Shown here in pieces: positions 39,253 through 54,867 of a stretch of DNA of 64,000 nucleotides. The position numbers were made by a program, and so were the translations under genes. Below the pieces are notes generated by a model, which was not told the origin of the DNA, did not search any database, and saw only the letters and a list, made by a program, of their open reading frames with translations. This DNA comes from Rhodothermus marinus (GTDB lineage Bacteria > Bacteroidota > Rhodothermia > Rhodothermales > Rhodothermaceae): positions 2,959,890-3,023,889 of the forward strand of contig NZ_AP019797.1 in the NCBI RefSeq assembly GCF_009936275.1. The letters run 5' to 3'. Position 1 is the first letter of the stretch; every line of letters starts with the position of its first letter.

Positions 39253-39376
39253 CGATCATACCCACCGGATCACGTCCGCCACTCGAGGTGTGATACCCTC
39301 CATGCACTGGTAAATCAGCGATTCCATATTATTTCCGCGTCCCTTTTAAACCGTCAGGCATAGCCGGCAACGCTTA

Positions 39377-39450
39377 CCGGCACTTCGCTTCGTGCCGGAC
39401 TACGCGCATCAACGGGAAACGCCCGACAAAGGGGGGCGTTGCATTTTTTT
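39377..39450 (+). promoter_or_regulatory. Structured leader with attenuator-like terminator before metH
   Basis: Three elements precede metH. First, a perfect 7-bp hairpin CCGGCAC/GTGCCGG (39377-39383 with 39392-39398). Second, a terminator-like stem AACGCCC/GGGCGTT (39418-39424 with 39434-39440), followed by GCA and seven Ts (39444-39450). Third, a competing short stem CGGG/CCCG (39413-39416 with 39422-39425) that would break the terminator stem. This is the shape of a transcription attenuator or riboswitch expression platform. No SAM-I, SAH or cobalamin riboswitch consensus is recognised, so the ligand is unknown. Confidence 0.45.
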
Positions 39451-39481
39451 CCGCACAGACCGGTATTTATCGAAAAGACCG

Positions 39482-43192
<3,711 letters not shown>

Positions 43193-43253
43193 AATGTGCA
43201 GGAACTCAGATTGGCGCTTTACGTCCTGTCAGAGAAAAAATCACCACGATGCC

Positions 43254-43562
43254 ATGCGAATCGGTTTGCAAAAAGCCCGCACGCAGCTTTCCCGGCTGGT
43301 AGAACGGGCCCTGCGGGGCGAAGAAGTTATTCTGACGCGTCGGGGTAAAGCAGTAGCGCGGCTGGTACCGATTCAGCACGACGAGCCCGAAATGCGTCCG
43401 GTAGCGCTGCATCGACGCAAACTCACCGCCGAAGAAGTAACCGCTTCGCTGGAAGGCGTTGATCCGGAAACCGTTCCGTGGCATCTCCTGAAGCCCATGT
43501 CTTCACAACTCACGACCGGGGCACCGGAGTGGTCAGGGGCGCTGCGGGGAGCCAGATCGTAA
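43254..43562 (+). CDS. Phd/YefM-type antitoxin without a toxin neighbour
   Basis: A 102-residue protein with the Phd/YefM DNA-binding N-terminus: IGLQKARTQLSRLVERALRGEEVILTRRGKAVARLVPI. The family usually reads (V)x-(E/Q)-AKxxLSxLxxxVxxGEExxITRxGxPVARL. The C-terminal part after about residue 80 (KPMSSQLTTGAPEWSGALRGARS) is not family-like. It runs 53 bases into the 3' end of the convergent kinase gene. No PIN or RelE-type toxin follows, so the partner gene seems lost and the present C-terminus may be accidental. ATG at 43254 is used. Confidence 0.65.
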   Translation: MRIGLQKARTQLSRLVERALRGEEVILTRRGKAVARLVPIQHDEPEMRPVALHRRKLTAEEVTASLEGVDPETVPWHLLKPMSSQLTTGAPEWSGALRGARS

Positions 43563-45498
43563 ACCGGCTGCCCCTGCCGGGCGTGCTCTCGACTTCGATC
43601 CGGCCGCCCATGATCTCCACGAAGCGACGGGCCACAGCCAGTCCCAGACCCAGTCCTTCGTGCGTGCGGCCGATGCCGCTGGAAGCCTGCCAGAACTCGT
43701 CGAATACGTGCGGGAGCGCTGCTTCGGGAATCCCGATGCCCGTATCCTCGACCACAATGCCCACCTGATCCTCCACCTGCCGGAAGCGGACAGTCACCCC
43801 GCCCCGCTCGGTGAACTTGATCGCGTTGTCCAGCAGGTGCTCGACGGCACGTTCGAGCAGCTCCGGATCGGCCCAGACCGCCACACCGGGCGCCTGCTGC
43901 ACCCGAAACTTCAATCCCTTCTGCTCGGCCCGTGCCCGATAGGTGGCCATCAGCGGTCGAAGACGCTCGGGTAGAAGCAGGCGTTCCCGGCCGGCCTTCA
44001 GCGTCTGCGCTTCGAGCTGCGCCAGATCCATGACCTCTTCCAGCAGATGCAACAGCCGCCGCCCCCCATCGGCGATCAGTTGCGCAAATTCGTGAAAGAG
44101 CGTGCCGGGCGCGGCTTCTTCGCGGATCACGTCGGCAAAGCCGATCACCGTCGTGAGCGGCGTGCGCAGTTCGTGGCTCAGGTTGGTGAGCAGCGTCGAT
44201 TTGAGCCGGTTCATGGCCTCGGCTTCTTCACGAGCGCGGATCAGCTCGGCTTCGTGCTGCAGGCGCTCGGTCAGATCGCGCACGATCAGCAGACTTTCGG
44301 CCGAGGCCTCCGACATCAGCGTCGTGCGCGACAGTTCGGCCATAAAGCGCGTGCCGTCGCAGCGGACGGCTTCGAGCTGCACGGGTTCGTCCGTCGTGGC
44401 CGGCACTTCGTTCAGGTCCGGTAGCAGTCGGGCGACCGGCTGCCCGAGGATGTCGGCGGCCCGACAGGCAAAGAGCCGCTCGGCCGTCCGGTTGAAAAGC
44501 GTAACGCGCTGCTCGGCATCCAGCAGCAGAATGGCGTCGCCGGCCTGTTCGAGCACGGCCATCAGTTGCCGCTCGCGCGTCTGCAGCAGCGCCTGCTGGC
44601 GAGCCCGCTCCAGCGCCACGGCGGTCAGATGCGTGGCCAGTGCGACCAGTTCGCGGTCCTGCGCGTCCGGCCGGCGTGGCTCCCGGTAGTAAAGCGCGAA
44701 GGTGCCCAGTACCGTACCGTCGGACGCCAGCACAGGCGTCGACCAGCAGGCCCGCAGGCCATGCGCCAGTGCAAACGCCCGGTAGGGTTCCCAGCGGGGA
44801 TCGGTGGCGATGTCCTCGGTGATCACCTCGGTGCGGTGATAGGCGGCCGTACCGCACGTGCCGGCCGCCGGACCGATCTGCCGGCCGTCGATCGCCCGGC
44901 GATAGGCTTCGGGAAGGCTCGGCGCCGCCCCGTGATAGACGCGATCGCCCCGCAGCATCAGGATGGAAACCAGGGCGCCGGAGGCGCTCTCCGACTCGAT
45001 CCAGCGGGCAATTTCTTCCAGCACTGCCTGCAGCGGTGCCCCTCGTGCCATGCGCTCCAGAATGGCCGCCTTCTGCCGGAGCAGGCGTTCGAAGCGGAGC
45101 TGGCGCCGCCGCGCTTTTTCCTGCTGCCACAACTGCGCGGCCAGTTCGGCCAGCGTTTCCAGGTGTAGCCGCTGCTCGGGCCCGAACCGATGCGGCCGCA
45201 CGTCGGCCAGCGCCAGCACCCCGGCCTCACCCACCGGCACCCCCGCATAGAAGCGCAACCGAGGCACGCCGGCCGCGTCGGTATCTTCCAGCACCAGCGG
45301 CGCCTGTCGCGCCCGCACCTGGGCATCGAGTACGGCCGTGTCGAGCCGAAGCGTCGCGCAGGCTTCCGTTTCCCAGACGTTGTTTTCGAGTTGCAGTCGG
45401 ACACACGGCACCCGGAACGCCCCGGACGCCAGCGTCAGCAAGGAGCGAATGGCGTGCGTAAGCGCATATGCTATAGAAGTGTCAGTCTGTCCTGTCAT
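43510..45498 (-). CDS. GAF-GAF-PAS sensor histidine kinase
   Basis: A 662-residue soluble kinase. An N-terminal degenerate GAF domain (about 5-125, LRFYAGVPVGEAGVLALADV) is followed by a clear GAF domain (about 140-300, GPAAGTCGTAAYHRTEVI, CWSTPVLASDGTVLGTFALYY), then PAS (about 308-415, WNR-like LFNRTAERLFACRAAD). The HisKA domain has H442 in LSHELRTPLTTVIGFADVI. The ATPase has LLDNAIKFTERGG, DTGIGIPE and GLGLGLAVARRFVEIMGG. No output or receiver domain. It is the last gene in a minus-strand series with REC-HDOD (45667), but a 168-base gap (45499-45666) without recognisable signals separates them. Signal unknown. Confidence 0.9.
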   Translation of the reverse strand: MTGQTDTSIAYALTHAIRSLLTLASGAFRVPCVRLQLENNVWETEACATLRLDTAVLDAQVRARQAPLVLEDTDAAGVPRLRFYAGVPVGEAGVLALADVRPHRFGPEQRLHLETLAELAAQLWQQEKARRRQLRFERLLRQKAAILERMARGAPLQAVLEEIARWIESESASGALVSILMLRGDRVYHGAAPSLPEAYRRAIDGRQIGPAAGTCGTAAYHRTEVITEDIATDPRWEPYRAFALAHGLRACWSTPVLASDGTVLGTFALYYREPRRPDAQDRELVALATHLTAVALERARQQALLQTRERQLMAVLEQAGDAILLLDAEQRVTLFNRTAERLFACRAADILGQPVARLLPDLNEVPATTDEPVQLEAVRCDGTRFMAELSRTTLMSEASAESLLIVRDLTERLQHEAELIRAREEAEAMNRLKSTLLTNLSHELRTPLTTVIGFADVIREEAAPGTLFHEFAQLIADGGRRLLHLLEEVMDLAQLEAQTLKAGRERLLLPERLRPLMATYRARAEQKGLKFRVQQAPGVAVWADPELLERAVEHLLDNAIKFTERGGVTVRFRQVEDQVGIVVEDTGIGIPEAALPHVFDEFWQASSGIGRTHEGLGLGLAVARRFVEIMGGRIEVESTPGRGSRFTIWLPAAPLTTPVPRS

Positions 45499-45666
45499 AC
45501 CGACCCCCCAGTGTCTGGCCTCGCATCCTCGCGCTATCCCCGAGGGGCACTACAGGCGAGCGGTACAACGGACGCAAAGCATAAGGCCGCGGCGACAAAT
45601 CCGCATGCGCAACTCTACGCACAGAAAGGCTCTTCTTTCAAAGTTTTATATTTCTAAATTTTGATT

Positions 45667-46983
45667 TCATTGACGATAGCTACAGGCCAGCTCCTGAATG
45701 GCCCGGCTCCGACTCAGGACGTGCCGCCAGAAGCGCTGAACCGAGCCGTGCGTGGCTTCGGCCAGTTCGCGCAACGCACCCCGGACCGTCGGAGGCAATT
45801 CTTCTGGAGAAAGCTGCGCCAGTAGCTCCCCACTGCAGCCGAACTGAAGGGCCAGCGTGCGCCCGGCCCGGACCAGCAGCGCCAGCAGACGTCCGCGTCC
45901 GGTCGCCCAGCGGGGATCCAGGTGAAAGCGGATGGCTTCGATGAGCAGTTCGGGCATTCCCCAGTCCCGGGCGATGTCGGCGCCCAACTGCGCATAGTTC
46001 AGCCCGAACGTGCGCACCTCGTCGTCCGGCGAGGGCGCCTGCAGCCACTGACTGCCGCCCTGCAGGTTCGTTTTCCAGAGCGAGATGTATCGCTCCGGGG
46101 CACTGCTGAGAAAGACCAGACGACCGAGCTGGTGCAGCACCCCGGCCGTAAAGGCCTGTTCAGGCGAGATCTGCTCCACGAGCGCGGCCAGTTCCCGGGC
46201 GAACAGCGCCGTGCTCAGACTCACCTGCATGATGTGTTTGTGGATATGCCGCGCTTCGGGCGTGGTGACCTGCTCGAACGCGTTGGTGACCACTTCGGTC
46301 AGCACCAGATTCCCTACCGGCAGAAACCCCAGCATGGTCACGGCCCGCTCGATGGTGGTCACCTTGTGCGGAAGCGCATAGTAGGCCGAGTTGACATGCC
46401 GGAGCACCCAGGCGGCCGTGATGGGGTCTTCGTGCAGTAGTTCGATGAGCTGTTTCAGCTCGATTTCTTCTTCATCGCGCGAAAGCAATTCCATGACTGC
46501 CGTGATCGTCTCCGGCTGCGGCGGCAACTTCAGTTCCCATTCGGGCAAGGCCAGCCGGGTGCGATCGGGACGGTAGGACGGGTCCAGCACGCGCTGCAAT
46601 ACGCGCAGGAGTTGCTCGGTATGGATGGGTTTGGCCAGGTATTCGTCGAAGCCGGCTTCCAGGAACCGCTCGCGACTGCCCGGCACGGCATAGGCCGTAC
46701 AGGCGATGGCCCGGAGCTGCTGGCCGCCCGGCAATGCGCGCAGTGCCTGAAGCAGATCGACGCCGGTGCGCACCTCGCCCAGATGAATGTCGATCAGCGC
46801 CACGTCGGGCATCTGCTCCTCACAGAGCGCCAGCGCCTCGTCGAAGGAGCCCGCTTCCTGCACCGCCACGTACTTGCGCAGCTGAAGCCGCAACAGCCGC
46901 CGCGCATGCACGTGGTCGTCCACCACCAGGATTCGCGCTTCGGCCAGGCGCGCCTGCTGTTCTTTTTCAGACAGCTCCTCCAT
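45667..46983 (-). CDS. REC-HDOD response regulator
   Basis: A 438-residue regulator. The receiver (about 15-135) has DD at 22-23, phospho-acceptor D65 in VALIDIHLGE, T in ACTAYAV and K in LAKPI. An HDOD domain follows (about 150-350): LPPQPETITAVMELLSRDE, LHEDPITAAWVLRHVNSAYYALPHKVTTIERAVTMLG, then FTAGVLHQLGRLVFLS. HDOD is an HD-related fold without the full catalytic HD pair, used in signalling proteins of unknown output. About 85 C-terminal residues are helical. It is 176 bases downstream of the single-domain regulator gene. Confidence 0.88.
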   Translation of the reverse strand: MEELSEKEQQARLAEARILVVDDHVHARRLLRLQLRKYVAVQEAGSFDEALALCEEQMPDVALIDIHLGEVRTGVDLLQALRALPGGQQLRAIACTAYAVPGSRERFLEAGFDEYLAKPIHTEQLLRVLQRVLDPSYRPDRTRLALPEWELKLPPQPETITAVMELLSRDEEEIELKQLIELLHEDPITAAWVLRHVNSAYYALPHKVTTIERAVTMLGFLPVGNLVLTEVVTNAFEQVTTPEARHIHKHIMQVSLSTALFARELAALVEQISPEQAFTAGVLHQLGRLVFLSSAPERYISLWKTNLQGGSQWLQAPSPDDEVRTFGLNYAQLGADIARDWGMPELLIEAIRFHLDPRWATGRGRLLALLVRAGRTLALQFGCSGELLAQLSPEELPPTVRGALRELAEATHGSVQRFWRHVLSRSRAIQELACSYRQ

Positions 46984-47121
46984 GAATGCCCATTTCTTTC
47001 AGAGTGCGACAAGTCCCTTCGCAGTCAGGCACTAAGTGGGAAATGTCGCCCGCCGGGCGCACTACCAACAGTAGATGTCCTGCAAAGATTTCGTTCCCTC
47101 AAGGCCGTACAGTGTGGTGTT

Positions 47122-47151
47122 GCCTGAAATGGGCTCTGGCCCCTTTCAGGC
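47122..47151. other. Hairpin downstream of the single-domain regulator gene
   Basis: Inverted repeat GCCTGAAA/TTTCAGGC (47122-47129 with 47144-47151), with inner GGGC/GCCC able to pair. No T-run follows on either strand, so it may be a 3'-end stabilising structure rather than a terminator. It lies just past the stop at 47160 in the 46984-47159 gap, which shows nothing else clear. Confidence 0.4.
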
Positions 47152-47159
47152 GGGCCAGG

Positions 47160-47534
47160 CTACTGAACGGGCCGCTCCAGAATGACCTGTACCAGGCGCT
47201 CCAGTACTTCGTGCTTCGAGACGAAAGCGTCGGCTCCTCGCCGGCGAGCCTGGTCCCGGTACCACTCGCTGTCATGCGAGGTGAGCACGATGATATAGGA
47301 GTGCGGCGCGGCCTCTCGGATCTGCGGCAGCACGTCCATTCCACTCTGGCCGGGCATGGAAAGGTCCAGCAGAATCACTTCGGGTTGTAGCGCCTGGCTG
47401 AGGGTCACGGCCTCCTCCGCCTTGTGGGCAACGCCGACGATTTCAATGCGTGGTTCCGTCCCCAGAAAACGAAGCAGGTACTGCACGAAGAGTGGCTGGT
47501 CGTCGATCAGTAAAACCGTGACTGCCTCGGCCAT
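47160..47534 (-). CDS. Single-domain response regulator (NarL-type receiver)
   Basis: A 124-residue receiver domain, acidic pair DD at 11-12, phospho-acceptor D57 in VILLDLSMPGQSG, T in VLTSHD and K in FVSKHE. The sequence is of the NarL/LuxR receiver kind but the helix-turn-helix domain is absent; the gene ends soon after the last receiver helix (ERPVQ). It may compete for phosphate or act by protein contact. It lies 79 bases after the LuxR-type regulator gene. Confidence 0.88.
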   Translation of the reverse strand: MAEAVTVLLIDDQPLFVQYLLRFLGTEPRIEIVGVAHKAEEAVTLSQALQPEVILLDLSMPGQSGMDVLPQIREAAPHSYIIVLTSHDSEWYRDQARRRGADAFVSKHEVLERLVQVILERPVQ

Positions 47535-47613
47535 GGGGTGAAAGAACGCCTTTTTTCAGGAAAAAAGCAAACGGCGCTTTCATCCCCAATACGTAAGATT
47601 ACGGAAAGCGCGT

Positions 47614-48270
47614 TCAGGGCCGGCGCGGCTGGACCAGCCCGCGCTGCACGGCATAGTGGATCAGTTCAGCCTGGCTGTGGATGTCCAGTTTGGCCATCAG
47701 GTTTTCCCGATGCTTTTCGACGGTGCGGGGGCTGATGAAAAGCCGCTCGGCAATCTCGCGGCTGGTGTACCCCTCGGCGGTCAGGTGCAGGATCTGGCGC
47801 TCCCGATCGGTCAGCGTCTCGTAGGGATCGCGGAGGTCCTGCGGCGCTTCGGCCTGCGCCAGCAGGCGTTCCGAAAGCGGCGCACTCAGATAGCGGCGTC
47901 CCTGATAAAGCGCTTCCAGCGCGTGCACCAGTTCTTCTACCGGGCTACCCTTCAACACGTAGGCCATGGCTCCGCTGCGCAGCGCCTCGACGACGTAGGC
48001 GTCGTCGTCGTACATCGACAGCACGAGCACGCGCATCGAGCGCGCCCGCCGCCGTGCCTGGCGGAGCACTTCCAGCCCGTTCAACCCTTTCAGCGAAAGA
48101 TCCAGCAGGAGCAGTCGCGGCTGGTGGGTTTCGATGAGCTGCAGGGCTTCCAGTCCGTCGCCGGTTTCGGCCACGACCTGACATCCCTGCCGTTCCAGCA
48201 GCGTCCGCAGTCCCTGGCGGACGATGGGATGATCCTCGACAATGATGGCTGTCCAGTTATTCCTGTTCAT
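47614..48270 (-). CDS. NarL/LuxR-family response regulator
   Basis: A 218-residue DNA-binding regulator. Receiver (about 6-122): acidic residues ED at 12-13, phospho-acceptor D57 in LLLLDLSLKGLNG, S in VLSMYDDDAYV and K in VLKGSP. A LuxR-type helix-turn-helix lies at about 150-212: LTDRERQILHLTAEGYTSREIAERLFISPRTVEKHRENLMAKLDI. Its start overlaps the end of the kinase reading frame by 4 bases (ATGA), so the two form a NarX/NarL-type pair. The kinase is frameshifted, which matters for whether this regulator is controlled at all. Confidence 0.93.
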   Translation of the reverse strand: MNRNNWTAIIVEDHPIVRQGLRTLLERQGCQVVAETGDGLEALQLIETHQPRLLLLDLSLKGLNGLEVLRQARRRARSMRVLVLSMYDDDAYVVEALRSGAMAYVLKGSPVEELVHALEALYQGRRYLSAPLSERLLAQAEAPQDLRDPYETLTDRERQILHLTAEGYTSREIAERLFISPRTVEKHRENLMAKLDIHSQAELIHYAVQRGLVQPRRP

Positions 48271-50065
48271 AGCGATGCTTCGGTTGAGATCAGACGATCG
48301 GCTTCTTCCGGAAGTGGCAACAGGGCCTTCAGGCGGGTGCCCTGTCCGGGTTGACTTGTGATTTCTAACCGGCCACCCAGCAATTCGATCCGTTCTCGCA
48401 TGGCCGCCAGTCCCATGGATCGTCCGGTGGCAAACGCCTGCTCGGGGTCGAATCCCACTCCCTGATCTTCGACAATCAGCAGAAGTTCCCGATCGGTAAG
48501 CCGGAGCTGCACGGCAACTTCCTCAGTCTGCGCATGTCGGGCCACGTTGGTCAGCGCCTCCTGCACGAACCGGTAGGCCGTCAGCTCGACCAGCTCCGGC
48601 AGCCGAAGCTCGGGCTCCAGCTCGATGTGCAGGTGGACCCTGATACCCGTCTGTTTCTGGTAGCGCTCGATGTAGGCCTGCAGCGCCCCCACCAGCCCCA
48701 GTTCGTCAAGCAGCGGCGGCCGAAGCTGAAGCGTGAGCTGGCGAATTTCCTGGCTGAGTCGGTCGATCAGCGCACGGGCTTCCTGCAGGTTCTGCGCCAG
48801 TGTCTGCTGCGCCTCCGACACTCTGTCTGCGCCATGCCCAGGCAGAGTTGCGCCGAGGTCAGCAGCGCTCCCACCTCGTCGTGCAGCTCGCGGGCAATAC
48901 GGCGGCGTTCTTCTTCGTGGGCCACCAGCAACTGACGCGAAAGCCGGCGCAATTGCGTAAACAGGCGGGCGTTCTGCAACGTGACCGAAGCCAGCGCCGC
49001 CAGCGACTGCAGCAGCGCCCGCTCGTAGGGCGCAAAGGCATCGGCTCGCGTGAAGCTGTCCGCGCAGATCACGCCTTCCAGCGTGTGATCGGTGCGAATG
49101 GGCGCCACCAGCGCCGCCTTCAGGTCGCGAAGGGCCGGGACCGTGCGGGCCTGCAGGGCGGCCGCTTCGACCGGATCCAGCGTATCGACGGTTTCCAGGC
49201 GGGCCATCAGATCGGCCGTAAGCGGCAGCGAAAAGCCCGGCTTCAGGGTTTCGGGCCCCCCATCCTTCTGCGCCAGTACGAACCGATCGCCGCGCCGCAT
49301 CCAGAGCAGCACGGCCTCGGCCGACGGCACGATCTGCCGGACCGTCTTCACCAGCTCGGCCTGCAACCGGTCACAGTCGGTCGTCTCCCCCATGAGCTGC
49401 CGGCTGACTTCCAGCAGGCGCTCCAGCCCCTCGCGATAGCGGGCATTTTCGCGGGCGATACGGTTGCGCTCCGTGACGTCCTGCACGAGCACCAGCACGG
49501 CCGGCCGCCCTTCCCACTCGATCAGGTGCGAGTCGATCTCCACCTCCAGCAGGCGCCCGTCTTTTGTAAGGTGTCGCCAGGGGCCCGAGTGCTTGAAGGC
49601 GCCACGTGGTGCCCAGGCGCTGGCGGCCACCTTCGGACGGTCTTCCTCCGGCCGAATGTCCAGAATGGTCATGCGCCGGAATTCTTCCGGGCTGTAGCCG
49701 TAGAGCACAACGGCCGCCCGGTTCACCGCCAGAAAACGCAGCGTCTCCAGGTCATAGACCCACATGGGCCGGGGGTTGTGTTCGAAGAGCAGCCGGTAGT
49801 TCGCTTCCGATTTCTTCAGCCGTTCGGTCTGTTCTCGCAGCAGCCGCCGCCCCATCTGCATCAGTCCATAGAGCAGCAGGGCTGAGAGCGTCACGAACAG
49901 CAGCCCCTTGGCCATCTGCCAGCGCGTGAGCGTGACCGGATCCACCCCGGCCTGCATCAGCAGGTGATCGGATAGCAGGATCCAGAGCAATCCCACGCTC
50001 CAGTAGATCAACGCGATGCCAGCGGGATCAAGCCAGAAGCGCCATTTTTTTCGTTGCCTGCGCAT
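48267..50065 (-). pseudogene. NarL-partner histidine kinase, broken by a frameshift
   Basis: Two overlapping minus-strand frames make up one kinase. Frame 1 (50065-48767) encodes two membrane helices (about 15-33 and 52-71), PAS (about 88-200), GAF (about 215-370) and the start of the HisKA_3 domain with phospho-acceptor H395 in RRRIARELHDEVGALL. After LGMAQTE it runs into an Arg-rich nonsense tail. Frame 2 (GTG at 48821 to 48267) continues the same domain (SEAQQTLAQNLQEARALIDRL) and gives the HATPase with ALTNVARHAQ, DQGVGFD and GMGLAAMRERI-like motifs. One extra base near 48820-48823 would fuse them without loss. It is either a real mutation, a sequencing error or two coupled proteins. The start at 50065 is ATG. 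Confidence 0.82.
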
Positions 50066-50388
50066 GGGCGCTTGAACAACCGGGCAGAGTGGCCTATTTC
50101 TTTTATCAAATAAAAAATTATGAAAAAATGCAAGCTCTTTTTTTTGAAACGAAGCTGTCCAGAAAGCGCTTCCAACACGGCCTCTTATATGGAATCGCTG
50201 ATGCACCGGAGCATGACGACGTAGCCCTCATGGGCCGAACATAATCCACGGACACGACACGGCGGGCACAGCGGCCCGCCTCTACGGGGTGGAAATGGGG
50301 TCGTTCGTCCGATAGGGGTGCGCCCGGGCTTTCCGCCCGAGAAATAAGGCGCGGTTATGGGTTGCCCCATGATGCCCGGACAATCGCG
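50066..50388. other. Intergenic region with A/T-rich start and palindromic repeats
   Basis: About 50100-50150 is A/T-rich (runs of A and T on either side of TTATGAAAAAAT), unlike the rest of the window, and is probably the promoter region of the minus-strand kinase gene. At about 50262-50285 (CGGGCACAGCGGCCCGCCTC then TAC) and 50311-50341 (on the plus strand GATAGGGGTGCGCCCGGGCT then TTCCGCCCGAG) there are two divergent members of the GGGC...CCTAC repeat family seen at 35405 and 39177, in opposite orientation. No gene is evident. Confidence 0.5.
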
Positions 50389-52826
<2,438 letters not shown>

Positions 52827-52855
52827 AGCACTCCGTTCTCTTTTGATCAGACAGT

Positions 52856-54733
52856 TCAACCGGCAGACATTCCCACCGGCCGGGCGGTTTTCGTGGCATA
52901 CCGCTCCAGATCGCGCGGATAGTCTTCCATGCGATCGTACCAGTTGTATTTCAGGAAAATCGAGCAGGCCACGATCAGCCCGGCGCAGATCAGCAGCTCG
53001 GTGGTGCGTTCCAGTACCAGATAGATCCCGGCGGCCGTCAGCGCCGTCTGCCAGACGATGCCTACGGCCACGTTCAGCATGTCGCGTTTGAAGTTCCGAT
53101 TGGCTTCCAGCTCCGGAAATTCGGCGGCCAGCTTCTCGTGGATCGGCTTCCAGAAGCCCCAGGGCCGCACCTTCAGGTAAAAGTTTTTCAGCACCTCTTC
53201 GTCGTCGGGTGGTGTAAACAGACTGCCCGCAATGCAGCCGATCAGCGAGACGCCCAGGATGACCGGAAAGGTGTAGATGGTCGCCACGAAGGGCATCAGG
53301 GCCGGGACCACCATGGCGGCGATCATCCCGGCCACCATGCCCCAGAAGTACCCGTAGCTGTTGAAACGCCACCAGTGCCACTTGAGCAGGTTCGAAGCCG
53401 TGTAGCCGCCGTAGAGTGCCGCCACGATCCACTGGATGATATCGTTCAGCGAATAGACGAACAGCCCCACGGCCGTGCCGATCACCACCACGAGCAGCGA
53501 GGTGAGGTAGCTCATCCAGACGTAGGTTTTCTCGCTGGCGTGGGGGTTGATGTAGCGCTTGTAGATGTCGTTGACGATGTAGGCCGGGGCCGCGTTGACC
53601 GTCGCCGCATAGGTCGACATGAAAGCGGCCAGTAGCGCGGCAATCAGCAGCCCGGTCAGCCCGGAAGGCACAAACTCGCGCAGCGCAAAGGGCAGCACCA
53701 GTTCGAAATCGACGTTGGAGCCCATCGCGTTGAGTTCGTCGGAGAAGAACACGAGCGCCAGCACGGTCAGCCCCGTCACCAGCATGTAGCGCGGCACGAG
53801 CAACACGACGTTCACGAAGCCGCTCATCTTGGCCGCCTCGCGGGGCGTGCGGGCCGAAAGCACGCGCTGCATGTCGTAGTTGGGTGCCGGACCTGCCATC
53901 GCCTGCAGCACGCCCTTGAAGAGCATCATCATGAAGAAAGCCGAGAACAGCTCCCAGCCGTCGGCGGCAATTTTCTCCTGCGCGGCGGGCATAAGGCGGG
54001 ACCAGTCCAGATCCAGTTTCCAGCCGAAGAACGGATCGAACCAGCCGTCCGGCACCACGGCCGCCACCATCTCCGGTGAGATGCGCTGCATGGCGATGAT
54101 GCCCACGGCCACGCAGCCGATCGTCATGATGAAAAACTGCAGCACTTCGGTAGCCACCACGCTGAACATGCCGCCCTTGACCACATAGATCGTGGTCAGC
54201 GCCGTGATGATCAGACCGTAGAGGTGCATGTTCGTGACCGGATCGTCGGAGAGCTTCCAGGGCAGAAACGTGGCGGCAAACTTGCCGATACCGATGAACC
54301 CGTAGGCCAGAAAGCCGATAACGTTGAAAATGGCAAACAGTACCACGATCAGGTGGGCCAGCTGCGCTCCACGTCCCGTCCCGAAACGAAAGGTGATCCA
54401 CTCGGCACCGGTCATCACCCCGGACCGTCGCAACCAGATCGACAGGTAGACCATCAGGAAGATCTGGTTGAAGACGGGCCAGAGCCAGGGAATCCAGATG
54501 CTTTTCAGTCCATAGACGAAAAGCAGGTAAACCATCCACATGGTACCGCTGATGTCGAACATGCCCGAGGCGTTCGACAGGCTCAGCATGTACCAGGGAA
54601 TGCGGTTACCACCCAGGAAGTAATGACGAATACTGGAAGCCGCGTGCTTTGAAATCCAGATGCCGATCCCGACGGTGATCAGTCCGTAGGCCAGAATGAT
54701 GAGCAGGTCGAGCGTGGTAAGGTGCAATTCCAT
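52856..54733 (-). CDS. Sodium:solute symporter (SSS family)
   Basis: A 625-residue protein with about 14 membrane helices of the solute:sodium symporter family. The N-terminal region ([45 protein letters not shown]) contains the GGR-like FLGGNRIPW and the unwound first-helix motif. The length and C-terminal extra helices resemble the sugar/sialic-acid type (SGLT-like) members. Given the downstream mannosyl-glucose phosphorylase and epimerase, it probably imports mannobiose or longer manno-oligosaccharides with Na+. It lies in one minus-strand unit; the upstream gene ends 134 bases away, with a hairpin in the gap. Confidence 0.9.
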   Translation of the reverse strand: MELHLTTLDLLIILAYGLITVGIGIWISKHAASSIRHYFLGGNRIPWYMLSLSNASGMFDISGTMWMVYLLFVYGLKSIWIPWLWPVFNQIFLMVYLSIWLRRSGVMTGAEWITFRFGTGRGAQLAHLIVVLFAIFNVIGFLAYGFIGIGKFAATFLPWKLSDDPVTNMHLYGLIITALTTIYVVKGGMFSVVATEVLQFFIMTIGCVAVGIIAMQRISPEMVAAVVPDGWFDPFFGWKLDLDWSRLMPAAQEKIAADGWELFSAFFMMMLFKGVLQAMAGPAPNYDMQRVLSARTPREAAKMSGFVNVVLLVPRYMLVTGLTVLALVFFSDELNAMGSNVDFELVLPFALREFVPSGLTGLLIAALLAAFMSTYAATVNAAPAYIVNDIYKRYINPHASEKTYVWMSYLTSLLVVVIGTAVGLFVYSLNDIIQWIVAALYGGYTASNLLKWHWWRFNSYGYFWGMVAGMIAAMVVPALMPFVATIYTFPVILGVSLIGCIAGSLFTPPDDEEVLKNFYLKVRPWGFWKPIHEKLAAEFPELEANRNFKRDMLNVAVGIVWQTALTAAGIYLVLERTTELLICAGLIVACSIFLKYNWYDRMEDYPRDLERYATKTARPVGMSAG

Positions 54734-54782
54734 GATCCGTTAGCAGCACACTTCGATCGAGATCACCCCGCTGAAAGGGACC

Positions 54783-54833
54783 GGGAGCAGCGACCGGCCC
54801 GGCTTTTACCGTTCCGAGCCGATCGCTGCTCCC
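54783..54833 (-). terminator. Long-loop hairpin between the secreted-protein and symporter genes
   Basis: An 11-bp inverted repeat GGGAGCAGCGA/TCGCTGCTCCC (54783-54793 with 54823-54833) with a 29-base loop that itself contains CGGCCCGG/CCGAGCCG-like pairing. There is no good T-run on the minus strand after it, so it may reduce rather than stop transcription between the two genes, setting their relative levels. Confidence 0.45.
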
Positions 54834-54867
54834 TTTCCCTGTCGCGCACAATGCCACAGACCCGGGG

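Noticed and set aside
39361-39425. Possible SAM-I or cobalamin riboswitch before metH, suggested by GGCAAC and GGGAA motifs.
   Set aside because: The required neighbouring blocks of these riboswitches are not recognised; only the hairpins and terminator are reported.
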